NCBI RefSeq assembly: GCF_001858025.1
Contig: NZ_LZQD01000003.1
Coordinates: forward strand, 191,520 to 247,648
DNA: 56,129 nucleotides
Origin: Trichormus sp. NMC-1
GTDB lineage: Bacteria; Cyanobacteriota; Cyanobacteriia; Cyanobacteriales; Nostocaceae
Direction: 5' to 3'
The notes below the pieces were generated by a model. It did no database searches. It was given only the letters and a program-made list of their open reading frames with translations, and had not been told where the DNA came from. Of the stretch, positions 18,583 to 27,630 are shown in pieces. The stretch's first letter is position 1. Each line of letters starts with the position of its first letter. Position numbers and translations under genes: made by a program.

Positions 18583-20604
18583 ATGGTATCTACTTCTACG
18601 TCATTCCCTGATATTCAAAATCATTGGGCGCGTTTATTCATTCAGGCTTTAGTTCAGCGTCGCATTCTCAATGGATATACTAATGGGACTTTTCGTCCTA
18701 ATAATCCTGTTACTCGTGGTGAGTTTGCTGCTATCATCGGTTCTGTATTTACGCCTACTAAAAAACGGGAATATGTAGCTTTTAAAGATGTCGATGAGAC
18801 ATATTGGGCAAAAAATGCCATTAAAAAAGTTTATGAAACTGGATTTCTTGTGGGCTACCCTGATCAGACTTTCCGCCCCAATGATACTATTTCTAGGGGT
18901 GATGTCTTAGTCTCTATGATCAACGGGTTAGAGATTGCTGCTCAGGTAGCACCTGACTTAGTGAGTAAGTTACCACAAATTTATCAAGATGCGGCAGTCA
19001 TTTCTAGTTATGCTATCAATCAAATTGCGATCGCAACTCGTGTAGGTTGGGTGGTTAATTATCCCAATATTAAAATACTGAACCCGCAAATGGCTGCTAC
19101 TCGTGCTGAGGTAGCGGTGATGGTCTATCAAGCTTTAGTGTATCTGGGGAAGGCGGAAAAAATTGCTTCTGGTTATATTGTGATACCGCCATCATCGGAC
19201 ACTAAACCCACTACTCCCAATACAATTAGGGTAAATCATCGCCGAGAGTTTCGGGGTGCTTGGGTGACAACTGTGTGGAATAGTGATTGGCCTTCCAAAC
19301 CAGGACTTCCTGTGGAACAGCAGAAAGCCGAACTGCTGGAAATTATTAAACAATTACAATCTCTCAATTTTAACGCCTTAGTTTTGCAGGTACGACCAGA
19401 AGGAGATGCTTTATACTCTTCCCAGTTAGAACCTTGGAGTGCATGGATTACAGGGACTCAGGGGAAAGCACCAGAACCATTTTATGATCCTTTAGAATAT
19501 GCGATCGCAGAATGTCATAAACGCAATATTGAACTTCATGCTTGGTTCAACCCCTACCGCGCCAAAACTACTATCAAAAGTGGTTCTAATGTCCGTCCTC
19601 ACATAGCAGTCACAAATCCCGAAGTTGTTTACCAATGGGGTAATCAACTATGGATGGACCCAGGCGCAAAAATCGTCCAAGATCGAGCCTACAACGTAAT
19701 TATAGATGTTGTCAGCCGCTACGATTTAGATGCTATTCATCTAGATGACTATTTCTATCCTTATCCCATATCTCGTCAATCTTTTCCTGATAGCAAAACC
19801 TACGCAGCTTATAAATCAAATGGTGGCACACTCAGCCTAGAAAATTGGCGACGGGAAAACGTAAATCAGATGGTGTTGCGTTTATCTCAAGGAATTAAAA
19901 AAACTAAATCTCACGTTAAATTTGGTATTAGTCCCTTTGGCATTTATCGCCCCGGACAACCAGCAGGTATTGTTGGTTTAGATCCCTATAATGTCCTTTA
20001 TGCTGATTCCAAAAAATGGTTACAAGAAGGTTGGATAGATTATTTAGCCCCCCAACTTTATTGGCGTACTGACCAAACACAACAAAGTTATGAAGTCTTA
20101 CTAAAATGGTGGACAGAAACTAATACCAAACAACGACATATTTACGCTGGTAATAATATCGGACAACTGGACGGTAAAGTTTGGAAAAATGAAGAAATCC
20201 AAAAACAAATTCTGATTTCTCGCAACTTAGCTGGAAAACTTTCTTTGGGAAATATCTTTTTTAGTATGAGTTCTATCAAAAACAATCGTCAAGGTATAGC
20301 TGACCAATTTAAGTCTTATTATCCCATACCTGCCTTAGTTCCCACTATGTCATGGCAAAACACCACACCACCACCTCCCCCCAAAAATCTCAAATTTGAA
20401 AATGGTAAATTAAATTGGCAACCAACTGATAATCAACCTGTGCGTTCTTGGACACTTTATCGCCAAACTGCAAATAATTGGACAATTCAGCGCATTTTAT
20501 CCGCTGGGACTACCTTTGCTACAGTCCAACCGGGAACCTATGCAGTATGTGCAGTGAATAGATTAGGAAATGAGAGTCAGGGTTTGGTAATTACTGTGAC
20601 TTAA
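18583..20604 (+). CDS. SLH-domain protein with GHL10 (DUF187/UPF0748) glycosidase-like domain
   Basis: This 673-residue protein starts with three S-layer homology repeats (about residues 6-190), each opening with F.DI..HWA or F.DVDE.YWA-like words and carrying GTFRPNNPVTRGE and TFRPNDTISRGD. The glycosyl hydrolase-like GHL10 domain covers about 220-575, with EFRGAWVTTVWNSDWP, HAWFNPYRAK, IHLDDYFYPYP and FGISPFGIYRPG. A fibronectin-like tail (about 585-673) follows a proline run. The family is thought to act on cell-wall or exopolysaccharide glycans. No signal peptide precedes the first SLH repeat, which is odd for a surface protein. It is monocistronic. Confidence 0.88.
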   Translation: MVSTSTSFPDIQNHWARLFIQALVQRRILNGYTNGTFRPNNPVTRGEFAAIIGSVFTPTKKREYVAFKDVDETYWAKNAIKKVYETGFLVGYPDQTFRPNDTISRGDVLVSMINGLEIAAQVAPDLVSKLPQIYQDAAVISSYAINQIAIATRVGWVVNYPNIKILNPQMAATRAEVAVMVYQALVYLGKAEKIASGYIVIPPSSDTKPTTPNTIRVNHRREFRGAWVTTVWNSDWPSKPGLPVEQQKAELLEIIKQLQSLNFNALVLQVRPEGDALYSSQLEPWSAWITGTQGKAPEPFYDPLEYAIAECHKRNIELHAWFNPYRAKTTIKSGSNVRPHIAVTNPEVVYQWGNQLWMDPGAKIVQDRAYNVIIDVVSRYDLDAIHLDDYFYPYPISRQSFPDSKTYAAYKSNGGTLSLENWRRENVNQMVLRLSQGIKKTKSHVKFGISPFGIYRPGQPAGIVGLDPYNVLYADSKKWLQEGWIDYLAPQLYWRTDQTQQSYEVLLKWWTETNTKQRHIYAGNNIGQLDGKVWKNEEIQKQILISRNLAGKLSLGNIFFSMSSIKNNRQGIADQFKSYYPIPALVPTMSWQNTTPPPPPKNLKFENGKLNWQPTDNQPVRSWTLYRQTANNWTIQRILSAGTTFATVQPGTYAVCAVNRLGNESQGLVITVT

Positions 20605-20623
20605 TATCCTAATGGCTGACGCG

Positions 20624-20672
20624 GAGATGGGGAGATGGGGAGATGGGAAGACGCGGGGACGCGGTGACGGGG
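20624..20672. repeat. G-rich octamer repeat (GATGGGGA) after the SLH gene
   Basis: GACGCGGAGATGGGGAGATG and related words follow the SLH gene stop by about 20 bp and touch the 3' end of the adenylate cyclase gene. Confidence 0.8.
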
Positions 20673-20678
20673 GGAAAA

Positions 20679-22121
20679 TTAAGAATTCCCTGTTCCCTGT
20701 TCCCTGTTCCCTGTTCCCTGTTTACGAATTAACAGATAAGTAGTGACTTCACCTCTACCTTTTACCTGAATTAATCCCCGTTTTTCTAATTTATAATCAT
20801 CTTTAAGGTGTAAATAAGTCGTTTCTGATAATTGAATTTTGCCGACAATTCCATGAGATTCCATTCGACTCGCTAGATTAACTGCATCACCCCACAAATC
20901 ATAACTAAACTTTTTTAAACCAATCACCCCAGCAACTACAGAACCAGTATTAATGCCAATTCGTAATTGAAAAGATTCACCTGTGGCTGTTTGAATTTGA
21001 GTAATTGCCTGTTGCATATCGAGTGCCATTTGAGCAACCGCTAAGGCATGATCAGAGCGGGGAGTGGGTAAACCACCAACTACCATATAAGCATCACCAA
21101 TTGTCTTGATTTTCTCTAAACCATGAAATTCTGCCAAGCGATCAAAACTAGAAAAAATCTCATTGAGAGAATTTACAAGTTCGATAGGTGTGATGTGCGC
21201 TGCTAGTCCGGTAAAATTGACAATATCTGCAAAGAGAATAGTGACTTCATCAAATCGTTGAGCTATCGCACTTTGATTCTGTTTTAACTGTTGGGCAATC
21301 TCCGCAGGTAAAATATTCAGCAGCAACCGTTCTGATTTTTCCTGTTCATCTCGTAGAGAAGTTTCCATCAGATGACGAGTGCTAATTTCCGCTCTGACTC
21401 TTTGAAACATTTGGCTAAATGCCTCTATCACCTCACCCATCTCATCCTGACGTTTAACAGACAACGTAGAAAAAAGCGGATCATCTCCATCTTCACTAAT
21501 TGCTTCCCCCGCAGCTACCAAATCATCTCGCAGCAACAAAATCGGCCTAATCACCGTTACTCCCAAAGTCAACATCGTCGTCAGGGTAACAAAAATCGAA
21601 ATGATTAAAACCAGTCCGGCAACCCTGATTGAAAAGGCATACAATTCTGTTTGTACAGAGGAAGAATTATGACGCACAATCAGGATATACTTACCAGCTA
21701 ACATTTGGGCAGACCAAGCCACATCATAGCGCTTTCTATCCGAACTCCGAAACCGAAAAACCTTGACCTTCCCCAAATTAGAAGCAGAAATATAGGGTTT
21801 TTCCCCAAATGTTCCCACCAATTCCCCATTAGCTTGGTAAACTGCTCCACCTAGAATCACAGATCCAGGTTTGAGTTTGTTAGCTGTAATGCTCAGAATT
21901 TCTGAAGCATCTGCACCTTGCTGTATTTTGTAAATAAGGGAAGCAAAAACTTCATCAGAAACATTCTCCAGCTTGGATAATAGCTCATCTTCCCGCCGAA
22001 CATAAGAAGGTACCAGAATTGCTAGTTCAATCACTACAATGCTGGTAAATACCCAGGTAACAATGTACCGTGATAGCCGGGCATTAAAAAGCTGTAGGCA
22101 CAATTTAAAAAAGGTTAACAT
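20679..22121 (-). CDS. Membrane adenylate cyclase (class III) with HAMP domain
   Basis: This 480-residue protein has a transmembrane helix at about 18-37, an external sensor region, a second helix at about 165-192, a HAMP domain, and a class III cyclase domain from about residue 285. Metal-binding aspartates are in LFADIVNFTG and KTIGDAYM. The purine-specifying Lys (KTIGD) and Asp (YDLWGDAVN) favour ATP, hence cAMP. The topology fits a signal-sensing cyclase. The last residues (KQGTGNREQGTGNS) are encoded by the TTCCCTG heptamer array, so the tail is repeat-derived and not part of the fold. Confidence 0.92.
   Translation of the reverse strand: MLTFFKLCLQLFNARLSRYIVTWVFTSIVVIELAILVPSYVRREDELLSKLENVSDEVFASLIYKIQQGADASEILSITANKLKPGSVILGGAVYQANGELVGTFGEKPYISASNLGKVKVFRFRSSDRKRYDVAWSAQMLAGKYILIVRHNSSSVQTELYAFSIRVAGLVLIISIFVTLTTMLTLGVTVIRPILLLRDDLVAAGEAISEDGDDPLFSTLSVKRQDEMGEVIEAFSQMFQRVRAEISTRHLMETSLRDEQEKSERLLLNILPAEIAQQLKQNQSAIAQRFDEVTILFADIVNFTGLAAHITPIELVNSLNEIFSSFDRLAEFHGLEKIKTIGDAYMVVGGLPTPRSDHALAVAQMALDMQQAITQIQTATGESFQLRIGINTGSVVAGVIGLKKFSYDLWGDAVNLASRMESHGIVGKIQLSETTYLHLKDDYKLEKRGLIQVKGRGEVTTYLLIRKQGTGNREQGTGNS
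20686..20720. repeat. Heptamer STRR, TTCCCTG x5, translated as the cyclase C-terminus
   Basis: Five perfect heptamers overlap the 3' end of the adenylate cyclase gene. Because 7 is not a multiple of 3, a change in copy number would alter the tail and the stop position. Confidence 0.92.
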
Positions 22122-22214
22122 CCAGCTTTCTCCTTCAACAAACAGGCAACAGACGGATTACTGATTACTGAGCTTTCTCTCTGAAGTATTTATTACCTGA
22201 ATGTTCCTGGGCAA

Positions 22215-22718
22215 CTAGGGGCAAAATAACGTGTCCCGCGTATCCCTACCTGTAACGGGATTAGTGCCTTTGGCAATCTTACACAATTTTTTTTGCTCAT
22301 CTAAACGCAGCAGTGCATCAGTAAAATCTGCTCCGTCAACTATAGCACCATCAAATCTGGCACTGGCTGCAAATGCACCTTCTAAAACTGCATTAGTTAA
22401 ATTTGCTTTAATCAGACGCGCAGAATCCAGGGTAGCATTTGTAAGATTAGCCCCTTCTAAGTTTGCGGATTCGAGATTCGCTGCAAAAAAGCTCACACCA
22501 CTCAAGTTAGCATGACTAAAATTACTCTGACGGAGATTAGCTTTGGTAAAGCTGGAGTCTGTTAAATCACGTCCCGAAAAATCAGCTTCTACGAGGATTT
22601 CTTTGTTGTACTCCAGCGCAAACGCCGTTGATGTTACACCTACTAATGCTGTCATGGGAATGATTACCCACAACAATAAACTGAGTATAATTGAGCAAAT
22701 TCGATACTTAGTATTCAT
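22215..22718 (-). CDS. Exported pentapeptide-repeat protein
   Basis: This 167-residue protein has a signal peptide or anchor at the N-terminus (hydrophobic [20 protein letters not shown], then AFA). It then has about 14 pentapeptide repeats of the A(N/D)LXX type ([20 protein letters not shown] and onward), forming a right-handed beta-helix. The C-terminal region with two cysteines ([13 protein letters not shown]) is a common cap in periplasmic or thylakoid-lumen pentapeptide proteins of cyanobacteria. The function is unknown. It is divergent from yraN with a 14-bp gap, an unusually tight arrangement for two promoters. Confidence 0.88.
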   Translation of the reverse strand: MNTKYRICSIILSLLLWVIIPMTALVGVTSTAFALEYNKEILVEADFSGRDLTDSSFTKANLRQSNFSHANLSGVSFFAANLESANLEGANLTNATLDSARLIKANLTNAVLEGAFAASARFDGAIVDGADFTDALLRLDEQKKLCKIAKGTNPVTGRDTRDTLFCP

Positions 22719-22732
22719 GGTATTTTTAATTA

Positions 22733-23227
22733 ATGTCTAAACCTCCACGATCTAATTATCCAGATATTGGTCATTTAGGAGAAGACCTAGTAGCCCAATG
22801 GTTACAATCTACAGGTTGGGAGGTTCTGCACCGTCGCTTTTCTTCTCGCTGGGGTGAAATCGATATTATCGCCCAGTATCACGAGCAAACCGAAACAGCA
22901 ACCTTCCCAAATACCAACAATCAAGACTCAATCCTGGCATTTGTAGAAGTGAAAACCCGCAGTGTAGGTAATTGGGATGCCGGAGGTAGAACCGCTATCA
23001 CCCCACACAAGCAAGCAAAACTCTGGCGCACAGCAGAAATGTTTTTGGCTGAATATCCTGAAAAGGCTGATTACCCATGCCGCTTTGATGTGGCTATTGT
23101 ATTTTGTCAACGGGTATTAAAGAAGCAGGGTAAAGTTACTGCTATTCCTGAAGCGATCGCAAGTTTATCCACAAATGAACTCACTTTGCAACTGCAAGAA
23201 TATATTCCAGCTGCTTTTGAGCTATAG
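22733..23227 (+). CDS. YraN/UPF0102 family endonuclease-like protein
   Basis: This 164-residue protein has the PD-(D/E)XK-type core of the UPF0102 family: [31 protein letters not shown] and [10 protein letters not shown], where Asp and the EVK are the presumed catalytic residues. The expected role is in DNA processing or recombination (Holliday-junction resolvase-like fold), though no activity is established. A low-complexity insertion (about residues 50-62) separates the two core strands. The start ATG lies 14 bp from the divergent pentapeptide gene start. Confidence 0.9.
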   Translation: MSKPPRSNYPDIGHLGEDLVAQWLQSTGWEVLHRRFSSRWGEIDIIAQYHEQTETATFPNTNNQDSILAFVEVKTRSVGNWDAGGRTAITPHKQAKLWRTAEMFLAEYPEKADYPCRFDVAIVFCQRVLKKQGKVTAIPEAIASLSTNELTLQLQEYIPAAFEL

Positions 23228-23351
23228 TATTGTGCCGATCTGGAAAATATTTTTTCCCTAGTTGTTACAATCTAAGTCAGACTGTGCCTGATGTCTTCGA
23301 TGGATGGTACAAAAGTTAAAATTGTAAAATTAAACACGTTTTTATTCTAAA

Positions 23352-24224
23352 ATGATGAAAGCATCTGCTAAGTTCGACTTTGAAGACGAAAAATTTAACG
23401 CCCCACCTTCTCAAGTCCTTCCCTGGGGTTTAATGATCAATCCTCGTTATGGAACAGATGGTTTACAGAGTTATGGTTTGGCAATTAGCCAGGATAATGC
23501 CCAAGCTGTTGGTTTTAAACCAGATGATAATTGGCAACAGATAGACCATGAATTTAGTTCGGGAATGGAAACGGTGTTTATTAGCACTACTCCCCGATTA
23601 GTAATTGTGCGTCGTGGTCCATTATCTGTTAAAGACCGAGAAACGGGGATTAAATTGGGTACATTTAAGGATAATTATGATGCTTTTTTAGCTGATAAAC
23701 TGAAGTTTAAAGTTTTTACTCGTCATCTAATTTTTTTAGTAGGTGAAGATAAAAAGTTTTTACATCAATCACCTCTACAATTAACTCTCAGTGGTTCAGC
23801 CGGCGCTAGTTTTGGTAAAAATTATTCTGAATACCAACAAGGTAGAGCCATCGGGGGTTTCGTAGCGGAATTAGAAAAAGCTTATGCTGCGTTCCAAAAG
23901 AAACCTGTGACTCCAAAGGGTCCTTTATTCCATGCTCATGGAATTTATTGCCCAATCATTGAATGTGAAGAAAGAGGAATTGAACCAAATACAGCTTTGG
24001 TGGCTTCAACTGTAGATTACAAACATCCCACAGTCTCAACTTTAACTGATTATATGATTGCCTCAGATTCTCCTGAATCGGCAATTATTTGTCAGGCTTT
24101 TGAAGAACACAAAGAATTTGCTAAAGAAGTGATTAAACCAGAAATTTCTAAGGTGGAAATGGCTGGTGTCACCAATTCTTATGTGTATGCCGATGATGAT
24201 GAATTTGGTTATCCACCATATTAG
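23352..24224 (+). CDS. DUF5895-like conserved cyanobacterial protein
   Basis: This 290-residue soluble protein resembles, as I recall it, the DUF5895 family found in cyanobacteria. There is no signal peptide. Recognisable stretches are PPSQVLPWGLMINPRYG, TPRLVIVRRGPL and GSAGASFGKNY. The acidic C-terminus ends DDDEFGYPPY, a tail type often seen in single-strand DNA-binding or phage-linked proteins, but no OB-fold motif is certain. The function is unknown. It is monocistronic, and the stop codon runs directly into a G-rich octamer repeat. The family name should be checked by a profile search. Confidence 0.6.
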   Translation: MMKASAKFDFEDEKFNAPPSQVLPWGLMINPRYGTDGLQSYGLAISQDNAQAVGFKPDDNWQQIDHEFSSGMETVFISTTPRLVIVRRGPLSVKDRETGIKLGTFKDNYDAFLADKLKFKVFTRHLIFLVGEDKKFLHQSPLQLTLSGSAGASFGKNYSEYQQGRAIGGFVAELEKAYAAFQKKPVTPKGPLFHAHGIYCPIIECEERGIEPNTALVASTVDYKHPTVSTLTDYMIASDSPESAIICQAFEEHKEFAKEVIKPEISKVEMAGVTNSYVYADDDEFGYPPY

Positions 24225-24227
24225 AGA

Positions 24228-24262
24228 CGCGGAGATGGGGAGATGGGGCGACGCGGTGATGG
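24228..24262. repeat. G-rich octamer repeat directly after the DUF5895-like gene
   Basis: GACGCGGAGATGGGGAGATG and its continuation begin 3 bp after the TAG stop. The words match 20624-20672. Confidence 0.8.
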
Positions 24263-24300
24263 AGAGAAATAATTACCTACTGCCTCCTGTCACCTGCCCC

Positions 24301-24323
24301 CTGACTCCTGACTCCTGACTCCT
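24301..24323. repeat. Heptamer STRR, GACTCCT x3, abutting the mltA stop
   Basis: Three GACTCCT units run into the stop codon of mltA on the minus strand. Confidence 0.88.
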
Positions 24324-25542
24324 ATTGCTTGAGTAGTAAATAGAACAGTGAACCGTTACCGCCTGTAATGCCTGCGCGATCGCCTGCTAGTTTACCAGTT
24401 CCCATGAAATAATCTACTCTTCCTGGGCCTTTAATCGCACTGCCTGTATCTTGATCTAAGACAAAACGACTAACTCTCCGAGACTCCAGTTTGCCACCTT
24501 TTCCAGCAAAAGGAAATGAGTTGTTAATCAGTGCTAGTGCGCCAGGAGGCATGAGAGATTTATCTGTAGCAATGGAACGTTCTGCTGTTACAGGAACGTT
24601 AATACTGCCTGTAGCTGCTGCACCGTTAGTTTCTCGAAAGAAAATAAACCTTTCCCAGCGTGGTAAATAATTATTTAATTCTCTGGGATTTTGACGGAAA
24701 TAACTCAGTAACTTAGGCATTGTTAAACCGCTAAGTGGCAATTTACCATCTTTTGCTAGTTCTCCGCCGATGCTAGTCCAAGGATAATCTGTTCCCCCAG
24801 CAAAGCCTACAGAGGTTCTTTTGCCATTTGTTAATCTAATTTGGGCTGAACCTTGGATATGGATCATGTATGCATCCATGCGATTGCGGAACCAAAGCAT
24901 TTCTAACCCACGCAACTTGCTTTTATTCCCTTTTAAACCATCTTTACCTTCTAAATCAATTCGTTTTGGATGAGGTTTAGCCCATTCTTTAAAATCTGCC
25001 GGAACTCGATACAAGGGATATTTATATACTGAAGTTCTCACGCGGCTGGCGGTATACTCCGGCTCGTAATAAGCTGTAAACTTGACAGTACCCTTGCCAT
25101 CATTGCCTACAGACTGGTAAAAGACAAATTCCCGACTCACAGCGGCTTGTAGTTGGGCTGCTGAGGTAGAACTGACAACCAATTGCCGAAAGCGTAACAA
25201 ACTGCGACGCACACGATCTAGGGTAATCTCTTTGATTGGATAATTTTGATAAATAGCGATCGCTCTACTCGTTCCTAAGTAACGCAAACTATTATCTATT
25301 GAAGTTAGCAGTGCTTGTTTATCTCCCTGTTTACCCCAAAGTTGCTCATCCCAACCCAAGCAATTTTGAGGGGTACAAGCAGTTTGCACGTTGACGAGTT
25401 GCAGTGGTGGTGGTAAGACTTCAGGAGTCGTCGGTATTGGTATCGGTTGTGTAGTTGGAACTTGAGCAACAACTGACCAAAGTGGATTTACAAAGGCAAT
25501 TCCTAAACTCAAGGATAGCAAAGCAAGGGTTTTTCTCATCAT
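24322..25542 (-). CDS. mltA: Membrane-bound lytic murein transglycosylase A (MltA)
   Basis: This 406-residue exported protein has an N-terminal signal segment (LALLSLSLGIAFVNPLWSVV). The MltA barrel domain is at about residues 130-300 (KFTAYYEPEYTASR, LRGLEMLWFRNRMDAYMIHI) and the C-terminal 3D domain contains LDQDTGSAIKGPGRVDYFMG with its conserved aspartates. It cleaves the glycan strand of peptidoglycan to 1,6-anhydro-muropeptides in the periplasm. There is no lipobox cysteine, unlike E. coli MltA. The start overlaps the upstream small gene (ATGATGA), so translation is probably coupled. Confidence 0.92.
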   Translation of the reverse strand: MMRKTLALLSLSLGIAFVNPLWSVVAQVPTTQPIPIPTTPEVLPPPLQLVNVQTACTPQNCLGWDEQLWGKQGDKQALLTSIDNSLRYLGTSRAIAIYQNYPIKEITLDRVRRSLLRFRQLVVSSTSAAQLQAAVSREFVFYQSVGNDGKGTVKFTAYYEPEYTASRVRTSVYKYPLYRVPADFKEWAKPHPKRIDLEGKDGLKGNKSKLRGLEMLWFRNRMDAYMIHIQGSAQIRLTNGKRTSVGFAGGTDYPWTSIGGELAKDGKLPLSGLTMPKLLSYFRQNPRELNNYLPRWERFIFFRETNGAAATGSINVPVTAERSIATDKSLMPPGALALINNSFPFAGKGGKLESRRVSRFVLDQDTGSAIKGPGRVDYFMGTGKLAGDRAGITGGNGSLFYLLLKQ

Positions 25543-25787
25543 CTTTCAATACTAGAACTAAAAATCGGTTCTACCCGAATACCCACGATTCGAGATGGAC
25601 GTACCACCATATATTCCCCTTGAATATTTTTAATGGGTACGCTAATAAAATCATTAGAAGCTGACTTTGGCACAAGCTCCCCACTGTACCACTTCTGAAA
25701 CTCTTGAATAGTAGGAAAACGCACTTCTTCCCGATGGCCGCTATCCAATAGGAGGAAAACGGCATATTCGTTTGGAGTTCTAGGCAT
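25539..25787 (-). CDS. Conserved hypothetical protein coupled to mltA
   Basis: This 82-residue protein has a compact beta-rich pattern (YAVFLLLDSG, VVRPSRIVGIRVEP) and an aromatic FQKWYSGEL segment. It has no signal peptide or cysteines. I do not recognise a family. Its stop overlaps the mltA start by 4 bp, so the two form a translationally coupled pair. The gene upstream, about 240 bp away on the same strand, is the TIR-like gene. Confidence 0.7.
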   Translation of the reverse strand: MPRTPNEYAVFLLLDSGHREEVRFPTIQEFQKWYSGELVPKSASNDFISVPIKNIQGEYMVVRPSRIVGIRVEPIFSSSIER

Positions 25788-26028
25788 AAATCCACATCAT
25801 TTTTAATACATCCAACTCATTGTTAACCAGATTACCTCACGATGAAAAGGGGAAGTATACGGGAGAAGTCGCAGATATACCCAAGTATCGCCAGATTTCA
25901 GAACTTTTACTTCCTTGGGCATCATGACGCTTCCTGCCCCGAAAACAGTTCCCGCGATTATAGAATAGATCCCTGACTTATCAAAGCTGTTGGGGATCTG
26001 GGTATGACGTTAATTGCTGGAAAAAAAT

Positions 26029-26799
26029 TCAAAAAAATAATTTAAATCGTGCTAACTGTGTGGTAATAGAGCCGGTGAGGATTTTATTTAATTCTCCACT
26101 GTCTTGAAATTGTAAAATTTGCTGCATGGGTAAATCAAAGGGAAATTGTCCTTCTAATTCTGGGCGTTGCATTTGTGCTAGTAAAATTTGTTCAGACCGT
26201 TTACTGGCGATAGCGTAACCGATTTCTACGCAGACATTGGAACTGGGAATTAGTTGATGAGTTTCTTTACCCTCCAGGCTGGTGATAGGTGTGGTATCTG
26301 CAATAAATAATAAACTCTTCCTAATTTTCCTTATTATGGCTTGGTTTAGCCGCAGAGGTGCATTACTGGGACGAGATGATTCTATTAATGTTAGGGGTAA
26401 ACGGGATTTTGTGTTTAAAGTTTTTAAACTTTCTTGTAGTTCTTCTCTGAGCAGATCACTTGCTGTTGCATACTCAGTTTGAGAGCAGAAAAAAATAGTT
26501 GGTTCTAACTGAGCTAACAACGCCTGTTTAGTAAAATAAATTTCATGACTAATCAAGTCAATGTTAGCTACACAATAACCACCACTACCCTCAATATAAA
26601 ATTCTGTATTTTCTCCTTCCAGATACCGTCTAAACCAAGTTGATGCTTTAACTTCGTCACTTTCTTCCAAAAAGTCCGCACGCAACCCTGATTTGAGTAA
26701 GCTTTTTTTACTCAAACGAATGTCTGGGGGACGTTTTTCCAATTCTGCAATTGGCTCATAATCCTGTAGATACCACGCTCTGAGCGCAATTATTGACAT
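26029..26799 (-). CDS. Predicted TIR-like nucleotide-binding domain protein
   Basis: The C-terminal half of this 256-residue protein reads like the TIR/deoxyribosyltransferase-type flavodoxin fold. It has strand PTIFFCSQTE, then a long helix, strand SLLFIADTTP, and SSNVCVEIGYAIASKRSEQ, where E192 takes the place of the catalytic Glu in the N-V-x-x-E-x-G-Y-A motif. PFDL and a final strand follow. The N-terminal 95 residues are unlike anything I know. TIR-like proteins of this kind often cleave NAD+ or bind signal nucleotides in antiphage systems. No partner gene is adjacent, so it may be a lone effector or housekeeping protein. Confidence 0.5.
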   Translation of the reverse strand: MSIIALRAWYLQDYEPIAELEKRPPDIRLSKKSLLKSGLRADFLEESDEVKASTWFRRYLEGENTEFYIEGSGGYCVANIDLISHEIYFTKQALLAQLEPTIFFCSQTEYATASDLLREELQESLKTLNTKSRLPLTLIESSRPSNAPLRLNQAIIRKIRKSLLFIADTTPITSLEGKETHQLIPSSNVCVEIGYAIASKRSEQILLAQMQRPELEGQFPFDLPMQQILQFQDSGELNKILTGSITTQLARFKLFF

Positions 26800-26956
26800 A
26801 AAGGGCTATTTTAAATGTCTGTTGCTATTCAATTATAGTACAAACTTACTTCCATGAAATTGGGTCAGTTACCAGCTACAGCAGATTACAAGTTGCAGGA
26901 GCTACAAACTGAAAATCAAAATATGGCTTACGCCACGCTATCAAATATTAAGCATA

Positions 26957-26975
26957 GACGTTCCGCCGGAACGTC
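26957..26975. repeat. GACGTTCC-type palindrome, copy 1
   Basis: GACGTTCC and GGAACGTC flank three bases. The same core with a CTCTACA flank recurs at 41283-41300. Confidence 0.8.
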
Positions 26976-27413
26976 TCTACAGTATCACTGTCACTGCTCT
27001 CTAATTACAAACAATAACACCCAACATCTACTAGCTTGGTTTATCTCTCCTCTTATTGATTCTATCTAGGGATGTACTACCTTTCATACCCTTGATAAAC
27101 AAGTTATGAAGATTAGTCACAGCGCCCTCTGATTTTAATCTATCGAGAGAATATCAGCGTTCGCGTTGGGTGTTATGTTGTTTAGACGAGACAGACTTGA
27201 TTTCAACAGCGATTTTACCTTTTTACTAAATTTTCACTCTACTAGCTGTTTTATCTGCCAGGGAAGCTTTTTCTTTAGCTTCAATTATTAGAATAGCACG
27301 TGTAGATCAAGGCAGAAATTTCTGCAATGAAACTTTACAAAAAAAGGGAACAGGGAACTCTTAATAGAAAGTGTCTTATTCCCTAAAACTTTAGAGGATA
27401 TTTGTAAAGTTTA

Positions 27414-27576
27414 GAGGATGTTTGTAAAGTCAAAATATATACTTAAAACCTCTCTCCAAACCTCTCTCCTACAAGGAGAGAGGCTTTAAAACCCCCATTC
27501 CCTTGTAGGGAAGGGGGGCTGGGGGGTTAGGTTCTGAGGCTTTTGGTGTTTCATACAATACTTTTAAAACATCCTC
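27414..27576. mobile_element. 163-bp MITE with TTA target duplication
   Basis: The left end GAGGATGTTTGTAAAGT is inverted at the right as ACTTTTAAAACATCCTC. TTA flanks both sides (27411-27413 and 27577-27579). Inside are two palindromic blocks (CTCTCCTACAAGGAGAGAGG and CCTTGTAGGGAAGG). A second copy of the left end precedes it as a 20-bp direct repeat (27391-27410). There is no ORF. Confidence 0.75.
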
Positions 27577-27591
27577 TTAGTTCTGTGTATT

Positions 27592-27630
27592 ATTACGAAT
27601 TACGAATTACGAATTACGAATTACGAATTA
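27592..27630. repeat. Heptamer STRR, ATTACGA x5, supplying the kinase stop codon
   Basis: Five ATTACGA units overlap the end of the phytochrome kinase gene. On the minus strand the last codons AAT TCG TAA are repeat-derived, exactly as in the Uma2 gene at 8595. Confidence 0.92.

Larger units (their letters stand above)
26800..27620. other. 820-bp intergenic region rich in repeats
   Basis: The region holds a GACGTTCC...GGAACGTC palindrome (26957-26975) preceded by a REP word (GCTTACGCCACGCTATC), a direct duplication of the left end of a MITE (27391-27430), the MITE itself (27414-27576), and an ATTACGA array touching the kinase stop. No credible protein-coding gene was seen. Confidence 0.65.
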
